A stretch of 64,000 nt of DNA from Legionella sp. PC997 (GCF_014109825.1 NZ_CP059576.1:2816001-2880000); one strand, 5' to 3'. Shown: positions 19,030-28,032, counted from the first letter of the stretch. Made by a program: numbers and translations. Notes: generated from the sequence alone by a model not told the origin.

Positions 19030-20079
19030 ATGTTAACTGATACAGAAAAAAAAGAATATTACCAGGCCTTACTTACTAAAAACTCCAAATATGAAGGTCA
19101 ATTTTATGTTGGAGTAAAATCAACTGGAATATTTTGTCGGCCTACTTGTCCTGCAAAAAAACCAAAATTTGAAAACTGTGAATTTTTTCGCACAATTCAA
19201 GAAGCACTTCTAGCTTCATATAGACCGTGTATGCGTTGCCAGCCACTGTCCTATCCTAATCAGGCTTCACATTTAATTCAAAAATTGGTTGCTGCTGTAG
19301 AAGCCAATCCTGAAAAGAGATGGAAAGACAGCGATTTTGTCGCGTTAGGAGTTGATACATCAACTGCACGCAGGCAATTTAAAAAACGCTTCGGCATGAC
19401 TTTTGTTGCTTACGCACGTGCAAGAAGAATGGGTATAGCCATGAAACAAATTCGTGAGGGTACAGTGGTGATTGAAACACAACTAAATGTTGGATATGAA
19501 TCCAGTAGTGGTTTTCGCGATGCTTTTTCTAAAATAATGGGAGCGGCACCTTCGCAGTTAGCAAAACATTTTAGTGTTTTAAAGGCCTCCTGGTTCGATT
19601 CACCTCTTGGACCAATGATTGGAGTAGCTGATGATGAAGCTTTATATCTTTTGGAGTTCGTAGATAGAAGAGGCTTAGAGCGTGAGGTAGAACGACTAAG
19701 AAATAAAATGAAGGCAGCTATTATTCCCGGAGATACAGCGCCACTTCGATCGATTGAAAAAGAACTCAAAGCTTATTTTTCAGGAACGCTAAAAAAATTT
19801 AACACTCCAATCCAAATGCAAGGTACCCCTTTTCAAAAAATGGCTTGGCATGCTTTAACACTAATTCCTTATGGGGAAACGAGAAGTTATGCAGAACAAG
19901 CCCAAACCTTAGGTAAACCCACTGCCTACAGAGCAGTTGCTAATGCTAATGGTGCAAATTCGCTTTCAATTATTATTCCTTGTCATCGTATCATTAATAC
20001 CAGTGGAAACCTGGGTGGGTATGGTGGAGGGACTTTACGAAAACAATGGCTCCTTGAGCACGAACAGAAAAATAAATGA
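19030..20079 (+). CDS. ada: Bifunctional Ada: methyl-DNA repair and transcriptional activator
   Basis: Repairs methylphosphotriesters and O6-methylguanine by irreversible self-methylation and activates its own regulon. The 349-residue protein has the N-terminal zinc-Cys domain (C36 in GIFCRPTCPAKKP, C40, C67 and C70 in RPCMRC), an AraC-type helix-turn-helix region (RRQFKKRFGMTFVAYARARRM) and the C-terminal methyltransferase domain with IIIPCHRIINTSG. All four zinc Cys and the acceptor Cys of PCHR are present. ATG at 19030. The 258-base upstream spacer has a perfect palindrome GAGGAATTCCTC at about 18850 and a TATAAT near 18815, but no Ada box could be assigned with confidence. Confidence 0.97.
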   Translation: MLTDTEKKEYYQALLTKNSKYEGQFYVGVKSTGIFCRPTCPAKKPKFENCEFFRTIQEALLASYRPCMRCQPLSYPNQASHLIQKLVAAVEANPEKRWKDSDFVALGVDTSTARRQFKKRFGMTFVAYARARRMGIAMKQIREGTVVIETQLNVGYESSSGFRDAFSKIMGAAPSQLAKHFSVLKASWFDSPLGPMIGVADDEALYLLEFVDRRGLEREVERLRNKMKAAIIPGDTAPLRSIEKELKAYFSGTLKKFNTPIQMQGTPFQKMAWHALTLIPYGETRSYAEQAQTLGKPTAYRAVANANGANSLSIIIPCHRIINTSGNLGGYGGGTLRKQWLLEHEQKNK

Positions 20080-20101
20080 TTGCTGCTCAAAAGAATATTA
20101 T

Positions 20102-20131
20102 CCTGGGTGAAGCATAACGAAACCTGGGTTT
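20102..20131. repeat. Dispersed inverted repeat, copy 2
   Basis: CCTGGGTGAAGCATAACG then AACCTGGGTTT, 23 bases after the ada stop. A further inverted element (TTCACCC at about 20163) could extend pairing with GGGTGAA. The remainder of this 273-base spacer is AT-rich with no gene. Confidence 0.65.
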
Positions 20132-20352
20132 AATATTTTTCAAATTAACGGATTTGTTAAACTTCACCCACAATTAGAACTTTCTTCTATATGCATGCTT
20201 TGAACAGCAGTACTTCCCATATATACTCAATTTATTCCTAAATTTTAGGCAAATTTCCACTTAATCATTTTCTGATGATGAAAATAACTAGAGTAAAAAT
20301 GTCATTGATCTCTTTAGACATTTGTAACTATTATTTACATTTCCTTAACCAT

Positions 20353-20610
20353 TCATCGTCTATTAATATAGATTCGCGAATCAGAGTTAAGTGTCCCTCT
20401 CTTTATTTCAAAAATCCGATATAAGTTCAAGGGTAATAATAACGCATGCAGAACAAAAATCGGATAAAGAGTACTACCAAGTGCATACATAATAAAGGCT
20501 ACATTGGAGCAAATTGCGATGAGACGTAATGTCAAAATCCTTTTGACATAGAACGTCGCCAACACCAAGCAACAGGCAATATAGCCAACAATTTCGATCG
20601 TTGATTCCAT
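20353..20610 (-). CDS. Small YgjV-like inner-membrane protein
   Basis: An 85-residue protein with about three hydrophobic segments: IVGYIACCLVLATFYVK, LRLIAICSNVAFIMYAL and YPIFVLHALLLPLNLYRIFE. The second and third match a widespread small membrane domain (VAFI-Y-L ... LHALLLPLNL-R) found alone or fused to cyclic-nucleotide-binding proteins in other proteobacteria. Function is not established. The ATG at 20610 is chosen because GGGAG lies five bases upstream and it begins at the first helix; the longer reading to 20670 adds an unlikely hydrophilic leader. Confidence 0.75.
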   Translation of the reverse strand: MESTIEIVGYIACCLVLATFYVKRILTLRLIAICSNVAFIMYALGSTLYPIFVLHALLLPLNLYRIFEIKRGTLNSDSRIYINRR

Positions 20611-20771
20611 TTCAACTCCCACTTCCAATCCATTCATATTCAACATACACCTAGTATGCCAGACTCGCAAGTGGTCTTAATATTGTAATTTAGCTAAAAC
20701 AAAACGAAACCTGTTTAAAAAGTTAACATGGGAACAAATGATTTTGATTCCGTTTTTGTCTTTATCTTCAA

Positions 20772-21587
20772 CTATAGAGGTAAGGATGTCGCAGAAGAAG
20801 GAAGTGTTGGTATGTAAATTCGATCATTAACAAAACTAATTGCTTCTCGTTCAAAAGTTATTTTAATTGCAGAGAGCACTTCATCACGTACTGTAGCTAA
20901 ATCGCTTTTTGACCAATACAACACTTTAAGTTCAACACCGCCTCTATCAATCATCTGAGATAACAAAATTTGAGGTTTAGGTGTTGGTAAGATATGACTG
21001 CACTCCTCACAAATTTTATGGAGTAAAGACTTAATATTATTGACATCATGTACCGCATCAATTCTAAGTATGATCTCATCTCGTTTTTGAGGAAATATAC
21101 TCAAGTTGGTAATTTCTGATTTAATTAACCCCTCGTTGGGAATTCGAATTAATCGATTGTCAATGGTTTTGATTTTAGTGGATAACCAGTCAATAGTTTC
21201 AACTGTTCCTTTAGTCTCTTTAATGGAGATCACGTCCCCTACTTTAAAGGGGCGTTCAAATAAAAGAAACACCCCACTAATTAGATTGGATGCGGCCGTT
21301 TGCGAAGCAAAGCTTAAAGCTACCGTAAATAAACCCGCAGTCCCTAGTAATAAAGTTAATTTAAACCCCATCTCATGCAATGCTGAAATCGAAAACAGCA
21401 AAAAAAAGCCGTAATAAATCACCCGACTTGATAACATTGCGAGGTGTTTTGAAAATCGATTTTCAATTATTTTTTCCACCCAGTGGCTGATTTTTTTTGC
21501 AAAAAAATAACCAAAAAAGAGTAAAAACGTAGCAAAAGCGATATGTTCCCAATTTAGATGCTTCAAATATTCTATTGTGTTATTCAT
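20772..21587 (-). CDS. Mechanosensitive ion channel of the MscS family
   Basis: Tension-gated channel that releases solutes on osmotic downshift. The 271-residue protein has three N-terminal hydrophobic segments, then the pore-lining helix with small residues (ALSFASQTAASNLISGVFLL) and the beta domain FKVGDVISIKETKGTVETI with the family Lys/Gly pattern, IRIPNEGLIKSEITNLS, and a C-terminal alpha/beta domain. The size matches minimal MscS. ATG at 21587. It stands alone between small unrelated genes. Confidence 0.93.
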   Translation of the reverse strand: MNNTIEYLKHLNWEHIAFATFLLFFGYFFAKKISHWVEKIIENRFSKHLAMLSSRVIYYGFFLLFSISALHEMGFKLTLLLGTAGLFTVALSFASQTAASNLISGVFLLFERPFKVGDVISIKETKGTVETIDWLSTKIKTIDNRLIRIPNEGLIKSEITNLSIFPQKRDEIILRIDAVHDVNNIKSLLHKICEECSHILPTPKPQILLSQMIDRGGVELKVLYWSKSDLATVRDEVLSAIKITFEREAISFVNDRIYIPTLPSSATSLPL

Positions 21588-21703
21588 AAGAAACTCATGT
21601 TAAATGGAAAACAATCAAAAATAGTACCAATTTTTACCAATAGATACTATCCTTTTATCAATTTGCGGCGTCTATATACGACTAAAAGCTTTTTATGTTT
21701 TTT

Positions 21704-21736
21704 AAATAAAAAAACCCACATGACTTATTGTGGGTT
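21704..21736 (-). terminator. Rho-independent terminator of the Gly/His/Trp-rich protein gene
   Basis: On the minus strand AACCCACA and TGTGGGTT form an 8-bp stem with an 8-base loop, followed directly by a run of seven T. It lies 20 bases past the stop codon. Confidence 0.85.
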
Positions 21737-21755
21737 AAATTAATATTTTATAGTT

Positions 21756-22079
21756 TTAATAGCACGATTCTTGTAACCAACAATGTCCATATTGATTACA
21801 TACGCGAACAGTTTGACATGAGGGATAGTAATAATCGTTATAGTAAGGAACCCCGATAACAACCCCAGTACCCCAGCCGCCATAACCATCGTTCCAACCA
21901 TTATGGTAGTAACCACCGTGCCAGCCTCCTCCGTGCCAACCACCGCCATGCCAGCCGCCTCCACCGCCATGCCAGCCTCCACCGTGCCACCCACCACCAG
22001 CAGAACTCATTCCAGCAGCAAATAAGCCTAGAGCAAAAATCCCAATGCATATGATTTTACTCATAATAGTTCTGCTCAT
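21756..22079 (-). CDS. Small secreted Gly/His/Trp-rich repeat protein
   Basis: A signal peptide (MSRTIMSKIICIGIFALGLF...SAG) precedes a low-complexity region made of about five GGWHGG-type units, then a Tyr-rich stretch (VPYYNDYYYPS) and a four-Cys tail (SCQTVRVCNQYGHCW and ESC). About 107 residues. The His and Trp spacing suggests metal binding or surface adhesion, but no family is recognised. The start at 22079 has GGGGA six bases upstream; an in-frame ATG two codons earlier (22085) is also possible. A strong terminator follows, so it is monocistronic. Confidence 0.8.
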   Translation of the reverse strand: MSRTIMSKIICIGIFALGLFAAGMSSAGGGWHGGGWHGGGGGWHGGGWHGGGWHGGYYHNGWNDGYGGWGTGVVIGVPYYNDYYYPSCQTVRVCNQYGHCWLQESCY

Positions 22080-22168
22080 GATCATTCCCCGTTTCTCAAC
22101 TCCATAAATTTAATTATAGCTCAAGTACGCTTTAATAATAGTTTCTCTGTCGATTTTTTGACGACTTG

Positions 22169-22191
22169 AAATTGCATTTGAAATACATCTA
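22169..22191. promoter_or_regulatory. NsrR-type operator upstream of the nsrR-cyd cluster
   Basis: TGCATTTGAAATACATCT lies at the core of a 23-base element. Against the enterobacterial NsrR consensus (AAGATGYATTTNAAATRCATCTT) 19 of 22 specified positions match. It is an inverted repeat 45 bases before the nsrR start, so autoregulation and NO-responsive control of the downstream genes are expected. Confidence 0.75.
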
Positions 22192-22235
22192 ATAAAAAGA
22201 AATAATAAGCTCTTATTTACAATTTAGGGTGTTGA

Positions 22236-22691
22236 ATGCAACTCACTCAATTTACTGATTACTCGCTACGTGCTTTAATTTATATCGCACTCAAACAAAA
22301 TACATGCACCATTAATGATATCGCCTCGGCTTATGCCATCTCACATAACCATTTAATAAAAATAATTCATAATTTATCAAAAATGGGAATTATTAAAACA
22401 ATTAGAGGGAAAAATGGCGGCATTATTATGGCTGAAAATCCTGCAGAGATTAATCTAAAAACTCTTGTTTTAAAACTAGAGCCGCACTTTGATTTAGTCC
22501 CATGTTTTAATCAAGATAAAGCAAATTGTTGCATTGCACCAGCATGTAAATTACGAAAAATTCTTCTGGAAGCACAAAAAGCTTTTTTTGAAATTTTAGA
22601 TCAGTTTAGTTTAGAAGATATTATTCAAAATAAAATTGAGCTCTACCCATTACTCAAGCTTCCTCCTCAAGAAGAAATGCATGATGCATGA
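22236..22691 (+). CDS. nsrR: Rrf2-family NO-sensing repressor NsrR
   Basis: Iron-sulfur transcription repressor whose cluster is destroyed by nitric oxide. The 151-residue protein starts MQLTQFTDYSLRALIYIA, has a winged helix (IASAYAISHNHLIKIIHNL, then KTIRGKNGGIIMAENP) and the cluster-binding cysteines C90, C98 and C104 within PCFNQDKANCCIAPACKL. An extra C99 is next to C98. Family spacing between the last two ligands (five residues) is kept. It is the first gene of a plus-strand run whose members (truncated haemoglobin, cytochrome bd) fit NO defence. The operator at 22169-22191 supports this assignment. Confidence 0.92.
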   Translation: MQLTQFTDYSLRALIYIALKQNTCTINDIASAYAISHNHLIKIIHNLSKMGIIKTIRGKNGGIIMAENPAEINLKTLVLKLEPHFDLVPCFNQDKANCCIAPACKLRKILLEAQKAFFEILDQFSLEDIIQNKIELYPLLKLPPQEEMHDA

Positions 22692-23076
22692 AATAAAGAT
22701 CAAAAGAATTTATGAACAAGCTGATTCATCAGATGGATACAGAATATTGGTTGATAGATTATGGCCTCGTGGAGTAAACAAAGAGAAGGCTGCTATAGAC
22801 TTATGGTTAAAAGAAATTGCCCCAAGTAACGAGTTACGTCAATGGTTTCACCATCAACCTGAAAAATGGCAAGAATTTAAAAAACGCTACACGGGTGAGC
22901 TGGCTGAAAAGCAAGAGCAACTTACCAAGATCACGACAAAAGCAGAACACCAAACTGTAACTTTGTTATACAGCGCTAAAAACGAAAAGTTTAATAATGC
23001 AATCGCTTTACTTGAGTTAATTAAAAATAAGGAAATAATCAAATTTGGTACTAATTTAAAGTTGTATTTAAAATGA
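22681..23076 (+). CDS. DUF488 family protein
   Basis: A 131-residue member of DUF488, whose biochemical role is not established. Visible family features are IKRIYEQADSSDGYRILVDRLWPRG at the N-terminus (two conserved blocks), WLKEIAPSNELRQWF and TLLYSAKNEKFNNA near the end. The start is placed at 22681, overlapping the end of nsrR by 11 bases; the next codon (22684) is also ATG. DUF488 genes often accompany nitrosative-stress or haemoglobin genes, which fits this neighbourhood. Translational coupling to nsrR is likely. Confidence 0.88.
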   Translation: MMHEIKIKRIYEQADSSDGYRILVDRLWPRGVNKEKAAIDLWLKEIAPSNELRQWFHHQPEKWQEFKKRYTGELAEKQEQLTKITTKAEHQTVTLLYSAKNEKFNNAIALLELIKNKEIIKFGTNLKLYLK

Positions 23077-23119
23077 AACTTAAGTATCATTATCCCAATT
23101 TATATCAGCAGATAGTGAT

Positions 23120-23512
23120 ATGACTGAGCTGAATAAAACCCATATTGAAAAGCTCGTGACCCATTTTTACCAAAAAGTGCAAAAAGATGAGGTCCTTGGC
23201 CCCATCTTTAATGATGTGGCACACGTTGATTGGGATGAACACATCACCCTACTGTGTCAATTTTGGAATAGCATCATGTTGAAAACCAATGAGTACCATG
23301 GCAATGCCTATCAAAAACATGTCCTATTAAAACAAGTCACTCCTATTACAGAAGCACATTTTGTTCGTTGGCTGGATTTATTCCAGAAAGAAGCGGCACA
23401 CCATTTGCCCAGGGAAAAGGCAGAAGAAATTGTTCACAAAGCTTCATTAATCGCAGAATCTTTAAAATTTGGAATACTGAGTCAAGAAACGAGGGTTAAA
23501 GAAAATGCTTAA
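23120..23512 (+). CDS. Group III truncated haemoglobin
   Basis: Small haem globin that binds O2 or NO; group III members are thought to take part in NO detoxification or redox chemistry. The 130-residue protein has the 2-on-2 globin pattern: FYQKVQKDEVLGPIF, then WDEHITLLCQFWNSIML with the conserved Trp, and the proximal His H80 in ITEAHFVRWLDLF. Third gene of the nsrR cluster; its last 8 bases overlap the start of cydP. Coupling to cytochrome bd, an NO-tolerant oxidase, argues for a shared NO response. Confidence 0.93.
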   Translation: MTELNKTHIEKLVTHFYQKVQKDEVLGPIFNDVAHVDWDEHITLLCQFWNSIMLKTNEYHGNAYQKHVLLKQVTPITEAHFVRWLDLFQKEAAHHLPREKAEEIVHKASLIAESLKFGILSQETRVKENA

Positions 23513-23678
23513 GCCCTTGACTCGTGATATTCTTATAACCGTGATTATTAAATTTAGTCTATTGATTTTATTATGGTTAATTTGCTTTAAAAACGTGGAA
23601 AAACCACATCAAAGCAATGAACAATGGCTGTTAGGAACAATTCAAGCAAAAGAATATCTTCCTTATGAAAAAAAATAA
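23505..23678 (+). CDS. cydP: CydP-like putative small subunit of cytochrome oxidase
   Basis: A 57-residue single-pass membrane protein. It starts MLKPLTRDILITVIIKFSLL, has one hydrophobic helix (ILITVIIKFSLLILLWLICF) and a short soluble tail ending YEKK. The pattern of Leu-Thr-Arg-Asp/Glu-Ile followed by a helix ending in aromatic residues, just upstream of cydA, matches what is annotated as CydP in other gammaproteobacteria. The ATG at 23505 overlaps the haemoglobin gene by 8 bases. Assignment rests on position and pattern; function is inferred from the family name. Confidence 0.75.
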   Translation: MLKPLTRDILITVIIKFSLLILLWLICFKNVEKPHQSNEQWLLGTIQAKEYLPYEKK

Positions 23679-23762
23679 ATTAGGGAATTCCTTAGCATTT
23701 TATAAGACAAAATAGGAAATCTAAAGATTTTATCAATAAGTACATGACATGTGAGGTGAGTA

Positions 23763-25292
23763 ATGATTCCTGGTAGTGATCTGGTCGATCTATCCCGTTT
23801 ACAGTTTGCTCTAACAGCACTTTATCATTTTCTTTTTGTTCCACTCACATTGGGGTTGTCGTTACTTTTAGCCATTATGGAAACTATTTTTGTAATGACT
23901 GGTCGTGATATTTGGCGACAAATGGTCAAATATTGGGGAATTCTCTTCGGTATCAATTTTGTACTGGGTGTCGCTACCGGATTGACTATGGAATTTCAGT
24001 TTGGAACAAATTGGGCCTACTATTCCCATTATGTGGGCGATGTGTTCGGTGCTCCACTGGCGATTGAAGGTCTAATGGCTTTCTTTTTAGAAGCCACTTT
24101 TGTCGGTTTGTTCTTTTTCGGCTGGGATAGGTTAAGTCGATTCCAACATATGTTTTGTACCTGGTTACTTGCTTTAGGGACAAATCTTTCAGCATTATGG
24201 ATTTTGATTGCTAATGGCTGGATGCAAAACCCTGTGGGGGCGGAATTTAATTTCCATACCATGCGCATGGAAGTCACCGATTTTGTTGCTGTAATGTTTA
24301 ATCCGGTTGCTCAAGCCAAATTTGTTCATACTATCAGTGCTGGCTACGTTACAGGCTCAATTTTTGTATTATCCATCAGTGCATATTTCCTATTACGAGG
24401 CAGAAATATAAACTTTGCCAAACGTTCAATCACTGTAGCTGCAAGTTTTGGACTTGCATCCGCTTTAGCAGTAGTTGTGTTAGGCGATGAAAGCGGTTAT
24501 CTGGATAATCAAAACCAAAAAATGAAATTCGCAACCATCGAAGCCATGTGGCATACGGAAAAGGCCCCAGCTGGTCTTACGGTTTTTGGTATTCCTAATG
24601 AAGAAACAATGACCACTGATTACGCAATAACCATCCCTTATGCATTAGGATTAATCGCAACACGAACCTTCTCGGAACCCCTGGAAGGTATTTCAGAATT
24701 GATTGAACAAGGAAAAGAACGGATCAAAGAAGGAATGCTTGCTTATGAAGCATTAACTCGATTACAAAAAAATCCTAATGACGAACAAGCAAAAGCAGAT
24801 TTTACCGCACACAATAAATATTTAGGCTATGGTCTGCTCTTGAAAAAATATACGGAACAAGTTGTTGACGCAACTGAAGATCAAATTAATCAAGCCGCAC
24901 ATGATTTGAAGCCCCGAGTCGCTCCTTTATTTTTCTCCTTCCGTATTATGGTCGCCTGTGGATTCTTTTTCATTCTTTTATTTGCAGTAGGCTTCTACTT
25001 ATCTATGAGACGTAAATTACATACTACCCGTTGGTATTTACGTATGGCATTTTATTCCTTGCCATTACCTTGGATTGCAGCAGAGCTAGGTTGGGTCGTT
25101 GCGGAATACGGACGGCAACCTTGGGCAGTCCAGGATATATTACCTACTGCCATGGGTACATCTACATTAAGTAATGCTCAAGTATTGACCTCAATAACTG
25201 GTTTTATTCTCTTTTATTCAATTCTTGCCGTCGTTGAAATTTTCTTGATGGTTAAGTACATCCGTCTTGGCCCTGATAATATGGCTCACTAG
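23763..25292 (+). CDS. cydA: Cytochrome bd ubiquinol oxidase subunit I
   Basis: Quinol-oxidising subunit of the high-affinity, NO-resistant terminal oxidase; carries haems b558, b595 and d. The 509-residue protein begins [20 protein letters not shown] with haem ligand H22 (E. coli H19). [28 protein letters not shown] (second haem His) and the WxxxEYGRQPW motif before DILPTAM are all present. The Q-loop between helices VI and VII is long. The ATG at 23763 follows a GAGGTGAG. It is 11 bases upstream of cydB and 84 bases after cydP. Confidence 0.97.
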   Translation: MIPGSDLVDLSRLQFALTALYHFLFVPLTLGLSLLLAIMETIFVMTGRDIWRQMVKYWGILFGINFVLGVATGLTMEFQFGTNWAYYSHYVGDVFGAPLAIEGLMAFFLEATFVGLFFFGWDRLSRFQHMFCTWLLALGTNLSALWILIANGWMQNPVGAEFNFHTMRMEVTDFVAVMFNPVAQAKFVHTISAGYVTGSIFVLSISAYFLLRGRNINFAKRSITVAASFGLASALAVVVLGDESGYLDNQNQKMKFATIEAMWHTEKAPAGLTVFGIPNEETMTTDYAITIPYALGLIATRTFSEPLEGISELIEQGKERIKEGMLAYEALTRLQKNPNDEQAKADFTAHNKYLGYGLLLKKYTEQVVDATEDQINQAAHDLKPRVAPLFFSFRIMVACGFFFILLFAVGFYLSMRRKLHTTRWYLRMAFYSLPLPWIAAELGWVVAEYGRQPWAVQDILPTAMGTSTLSNAQVLTSITGFILFYSILAVVEIFLMVKYIRLGPDNMAH

Positions 25293-25303
25293 GAGATTCA
25301 ATT

Positions 25304-26439
25304 ATGCCTTTGGATTATGAAACATTACGAATCATATGGTGGATTTTGCTCGGTTTATTACTGATTGGTTTTGCAGTCATGGATGGTTTTGACCTGGGTG
25401 TGGCAATGTGGCTACCCTGGATTGCAAAAACAGATACTGAGCGACGTATTTTAATTAACAGCATCGGTGCGACTTGGGAAGGAAATCAAGTCTGGTTTAT
25501 TTTAGGGGTGGTGCGATATTCGCTGCCTGGCCAATCTTATATGCACTCTCTTTCTCAGGTTTTTATTTGGCGATGCTGTTGGTATTATTGGCCCTTATCT
25601 TGCGTCCAGTTGGCTTTAAGTACCGTTCAAAATTAACTAATCCTCAATGGCGTTCATTCTGGGACTATGCTTTGTTTGTCGGTGGTTTTGTCCCTGCATT
25701 GATCTTTGGGGTTGCTGTGGGCAATGTTTTGCAAGGCGTTCCTTTTTATTTTGATGAATCTTTACGACCATTTTATACCGGTAGTTTCTTTGGTTTATTG
25801 AATCCTTTTGCTCTATTATGTGGAGTACTCTCTGTACTGATGCTTGCCATGCATGGTGCTTTTTTTCTCAACCTAAGAACAGAGGGATATTTACAACAGC
25901 GAGCTCGAAATGCAGGGAAAATATCTGCTCTATTGTCCTTCTTACTCTTTATTGGTGCAGGAATTTGGCTTCATTATGGTATTGATGGTTATAGTTTGAC
26001 CAGCGCTTTAGCTCATGATGGTCCCTCAAACCCACATTACAAAACAGTTATCCGAGAAGCTGATGCATGGTTTTCTAATTATCGTAGTTTTCCCATAACC
26101 TTACTCGCTCCAGGAGTTGGAGTTATTGCAGCTTTATTAACATTTATTGCCGCAAAACATGTTAAAACGGCTTTTATTTGCAGTGCTCTTTCTGTTGTAG
26201 GAATTATCACCACGGTAGGTGTAAGTATGTTTCCATTCATACTCCCCTCTTCCTCAAATCCTGGACAAAGTTTGTTAGTTTGGGATAGTTCTTCCAGTCA
26301 ATTAACTCTGTTTATTATGTTAGCAGCTACGGTTATTTTCCTACCCATTATTTTGCTTTATACCGCTTGGGTTTATCGTGTATTACGTGGAAAAATAACA
26401 GAGCAAACACTTATTAAAAATGCGGATACGGCTTATTAG
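25304..26439 (+). pseudogene. cydB: Cytochrome bd ubiquinol oxidase subunit II, frameshifted
   Basis: Second structural subunit of cytochrome bd. The frame from 25304 gives [15 protein letters not shown] and [14 protein letters not shown], then shifts; the continuation [20 protein letters not shown] is in the next frame and runs to 26439. Inserting one G in the four-base G-run at 25505-25508 joins them into a 378-residue protein, the normal CydB length, with all helices. cydA and cydX are intact and the operon has no other damage, so an assembly error is more likely than true loss. If real, the oxidase would be inactive. Confidence 0.9.
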
Positions 26440-26449
26440 GAGGTATTTT

Positions 26450-26554
26450 ATGTGGTATTTTTCCTGGATTTTAGGTACTGGTCTTGCTTGTTGTTTCGCC
26501 ATTTTAAACGCTATGTGGCTTGAACTTGATGATTCAACTAATGAGCTCATGTAG
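26450..26554 (+). CDS. cydX: Cytochrome bd accessory subunit CydX
   Basis: A 34-residue single-helix subunit that stabilises the bd oxidase haems. The sequence MWYFSWILGTGLACCF followed by AILNAMWLELDD matches the CydX pattern (WYFxWxLG ... NAxWxE). A ribosome-binding site (AGGAGG) lies 5-7 bases before the ATG. It starts 10 bases after the cydB stop and ends the operon before a hairpin terminator. Confidence 0.93.
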   Translation: MWYFSWILGTGLACCFAILNAMWLELDDSTNELM

Positions 26555-26565
26555 TATAATCTATG

Positions 26566-26590
26566 ACCCGAGAATTTTTTATTCTCGGGT
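26566..26590. terminator. Hairpin terminator between cydX and the L,D-transpeptidase gene
   Basis: ACCCGAGAAT and ATTCTCGGGT form a perfect 10-bp stem with a 5-base T loop. It lies 11 bases after cydX and 19 bases after the end of the convergent gene, so it may serve both. U-tracts outside the stem are weak. Confidence 0.65.
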
Positions 26591-26609
26591 TATACTCAGC
26601 TAGTTATAA

Positions 26610-27881
26610 CTATAATCCCACCCACCGGATAAATTCATTATTCGCATGTAAATTAACGGTCGAACTTCCCTCAAAATAAACGGTGAAGCTATTTGCAAGT
26701 TCGTTTTCTTTGGATAAACCTCCATTAATTCTAACTTCTTTGATTTTACCTAAATTGACGATTTGCATTTGTGTTTCATAATAACCGCCTCGGACTATTT
26801 TTAGCACCGGAATAACAAAATGGATGGCATTTAAACTCTCACTTTGACCTGTTGCACTATCGGCCTTATTATTGGCCAAATAATAAAGTTCTGTTGCATT
26901 CAAAGCTATGTATTCTGCATGGTTAATTTGACGTCTTAACATTCGGGTTAATGGCGCAGTAGTATGAAATACCCGTTCATAAGTATCTGCTGAAATAACC
27001 GCTACAGGTTTACTTTCAGCGTTCTTACTGCCTTTATAACCACTTCCTACAAATAAAATCGCATCGCGATGTTCATTAGGAGCAGAAGCAGGTACTTGTA
27101 TCGTTGAATCATTCGTATGCTGAGATGCAGCCGTTTTATCACAATTTAAAAATTTTGATTTGGCAAACCATGCATCACTCGGATAGTAAATAACCAATAA
27201 TGATTTATCTTTTATCGTGTTAATAATTCCATTAGATATCGCTAAAGGGAGTGCAGGACACCCCCAACTTCGTCCAGGTCGTCCATATCTTTTAATAAAC
27301 CCTTCTTCTACATACCAACCAGAATGCATTACAACAGACCGACCTGATGCATTATCGTTAAAACTACGATCCAACCCATCCAACCGTAATGAGAGACCAT
27401 CACGACCATAATAAGCTTGTTGAGTTTGATAAACCCCAATACTGCTTGCTTTGCTGTTAAATTTATTTGAAAAGAAATTGGTCAATAATGAGCCTGATTT
27501 GATACCATGGGATACATAAGTATAATACAATAACTTTCTTGCTTTTAAATCAAACACCCAGAAACGCTTCTCATTGGAAGGCAATGAATAATCAATAACG
27601 GTTAAAATATTATTGTGCACCACATTATATGAGGTAGCACACTTAAGGGTAGTGAGGACTTTGTTGACCACTAAGGGATTTAAATTAGGCGCTTCACGAG
27701 TTAACAATGATTTAATATCATTTAAGTAGAGATCGTTAATTTGCTCGATACCTGGAAACGGTGTTATTTCACTAATGAAACGGGCATCATCCTTCATAGT
27801 ACGTGTCTGAGGAAGCTCCAAAGGAAGTTGCGGAAAATAGCTTATAGTTACTGCTAAAAATAATAGCAGAAGAGCGCTCAT
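26610..27881 (-). CDS. Murein L,D-transpeptidase catalytic domain (YkuD_2-like) secreted protein
   Basis: Likely peptidoglycan L,D-transpeptidase or related hydrolase acting in the periplasm. The 423-residue protein has an N-terminal hydrophobic segment (MSALLLLFLAVTISYF) serving as signal or anchor. The catalytic region includes VVMHSGWYVEEGF (H186) and YGRPGRSWGCPALPL (C208), the His and Cys arrangement of this clan. A C-terminal extension of about 200 residues follows, with a conserved-looking region around YIALNATELYYLAN. Start ATG at 27881 with AAGGA six bases upstream. Monocistronic. Confidence 0.9.
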   Translation of the reverse strand: MSALLLLFLAVTISYFPQLPLELPQTRTMKDDARFISEITPFPGIEQINDLYLNDIKSLLTREAPNLNPLVVNKVLTTLKCATSYNVVHNNILTVIDYSLPSNEKRFWVFDLKARKLLYYTYVSHGIKSGSLLTNFFSNKFNSKASSIGVYQTQQAYYGRDGLSLRLDGLDRSFNDNASGRSVVMHSGWYVEEGFIKRYGRPGRSWGCPALPLAISNGIINTIKDKSLLVIYYPSDAWFAKSKFLNCDKTAASQHTNDSTIQVPASAPNEHRDAILFVGSGYKGSKNAESKPVAVISADTYERVFHTTAPLTRMLRRQINHAEYIALNATELYYLANNKADSATGQSESLNAIHFVIPVLKIVRGGYYETQMQIVNLGKIKEVRINGGLSKENELANSFTVYFEGSSTVNLHANNEFIRWVGL

Positions 27882-28000
27882 GATTTGTCCTTGTTGTTAT
27901 TTGTTCAAATCCTGTATTTTAATATAGCTCAAATTTTTCATTTCAACTGATATTAATGAACGTTAAGTGATTTGTTCTTATACAATTTGAATTCATTGAT

Positions 28001-28026
28001 GAGGTTGAGCATTCCAGCTCAACCTC
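28001..28026 (-). terminator. Hairpin downstream of the 28033-28416 gene
   Basis: GAGGTTGAGC and GCTCAACCTC form a perfect 10-bp stem with a 6-base loop, 6 bases past the stop codon on the minus strand. The following sequence is only moderately T-rich, so it is called with caution. Confidence 0.55.
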
Positions 28027-28032
28027 AATAGA

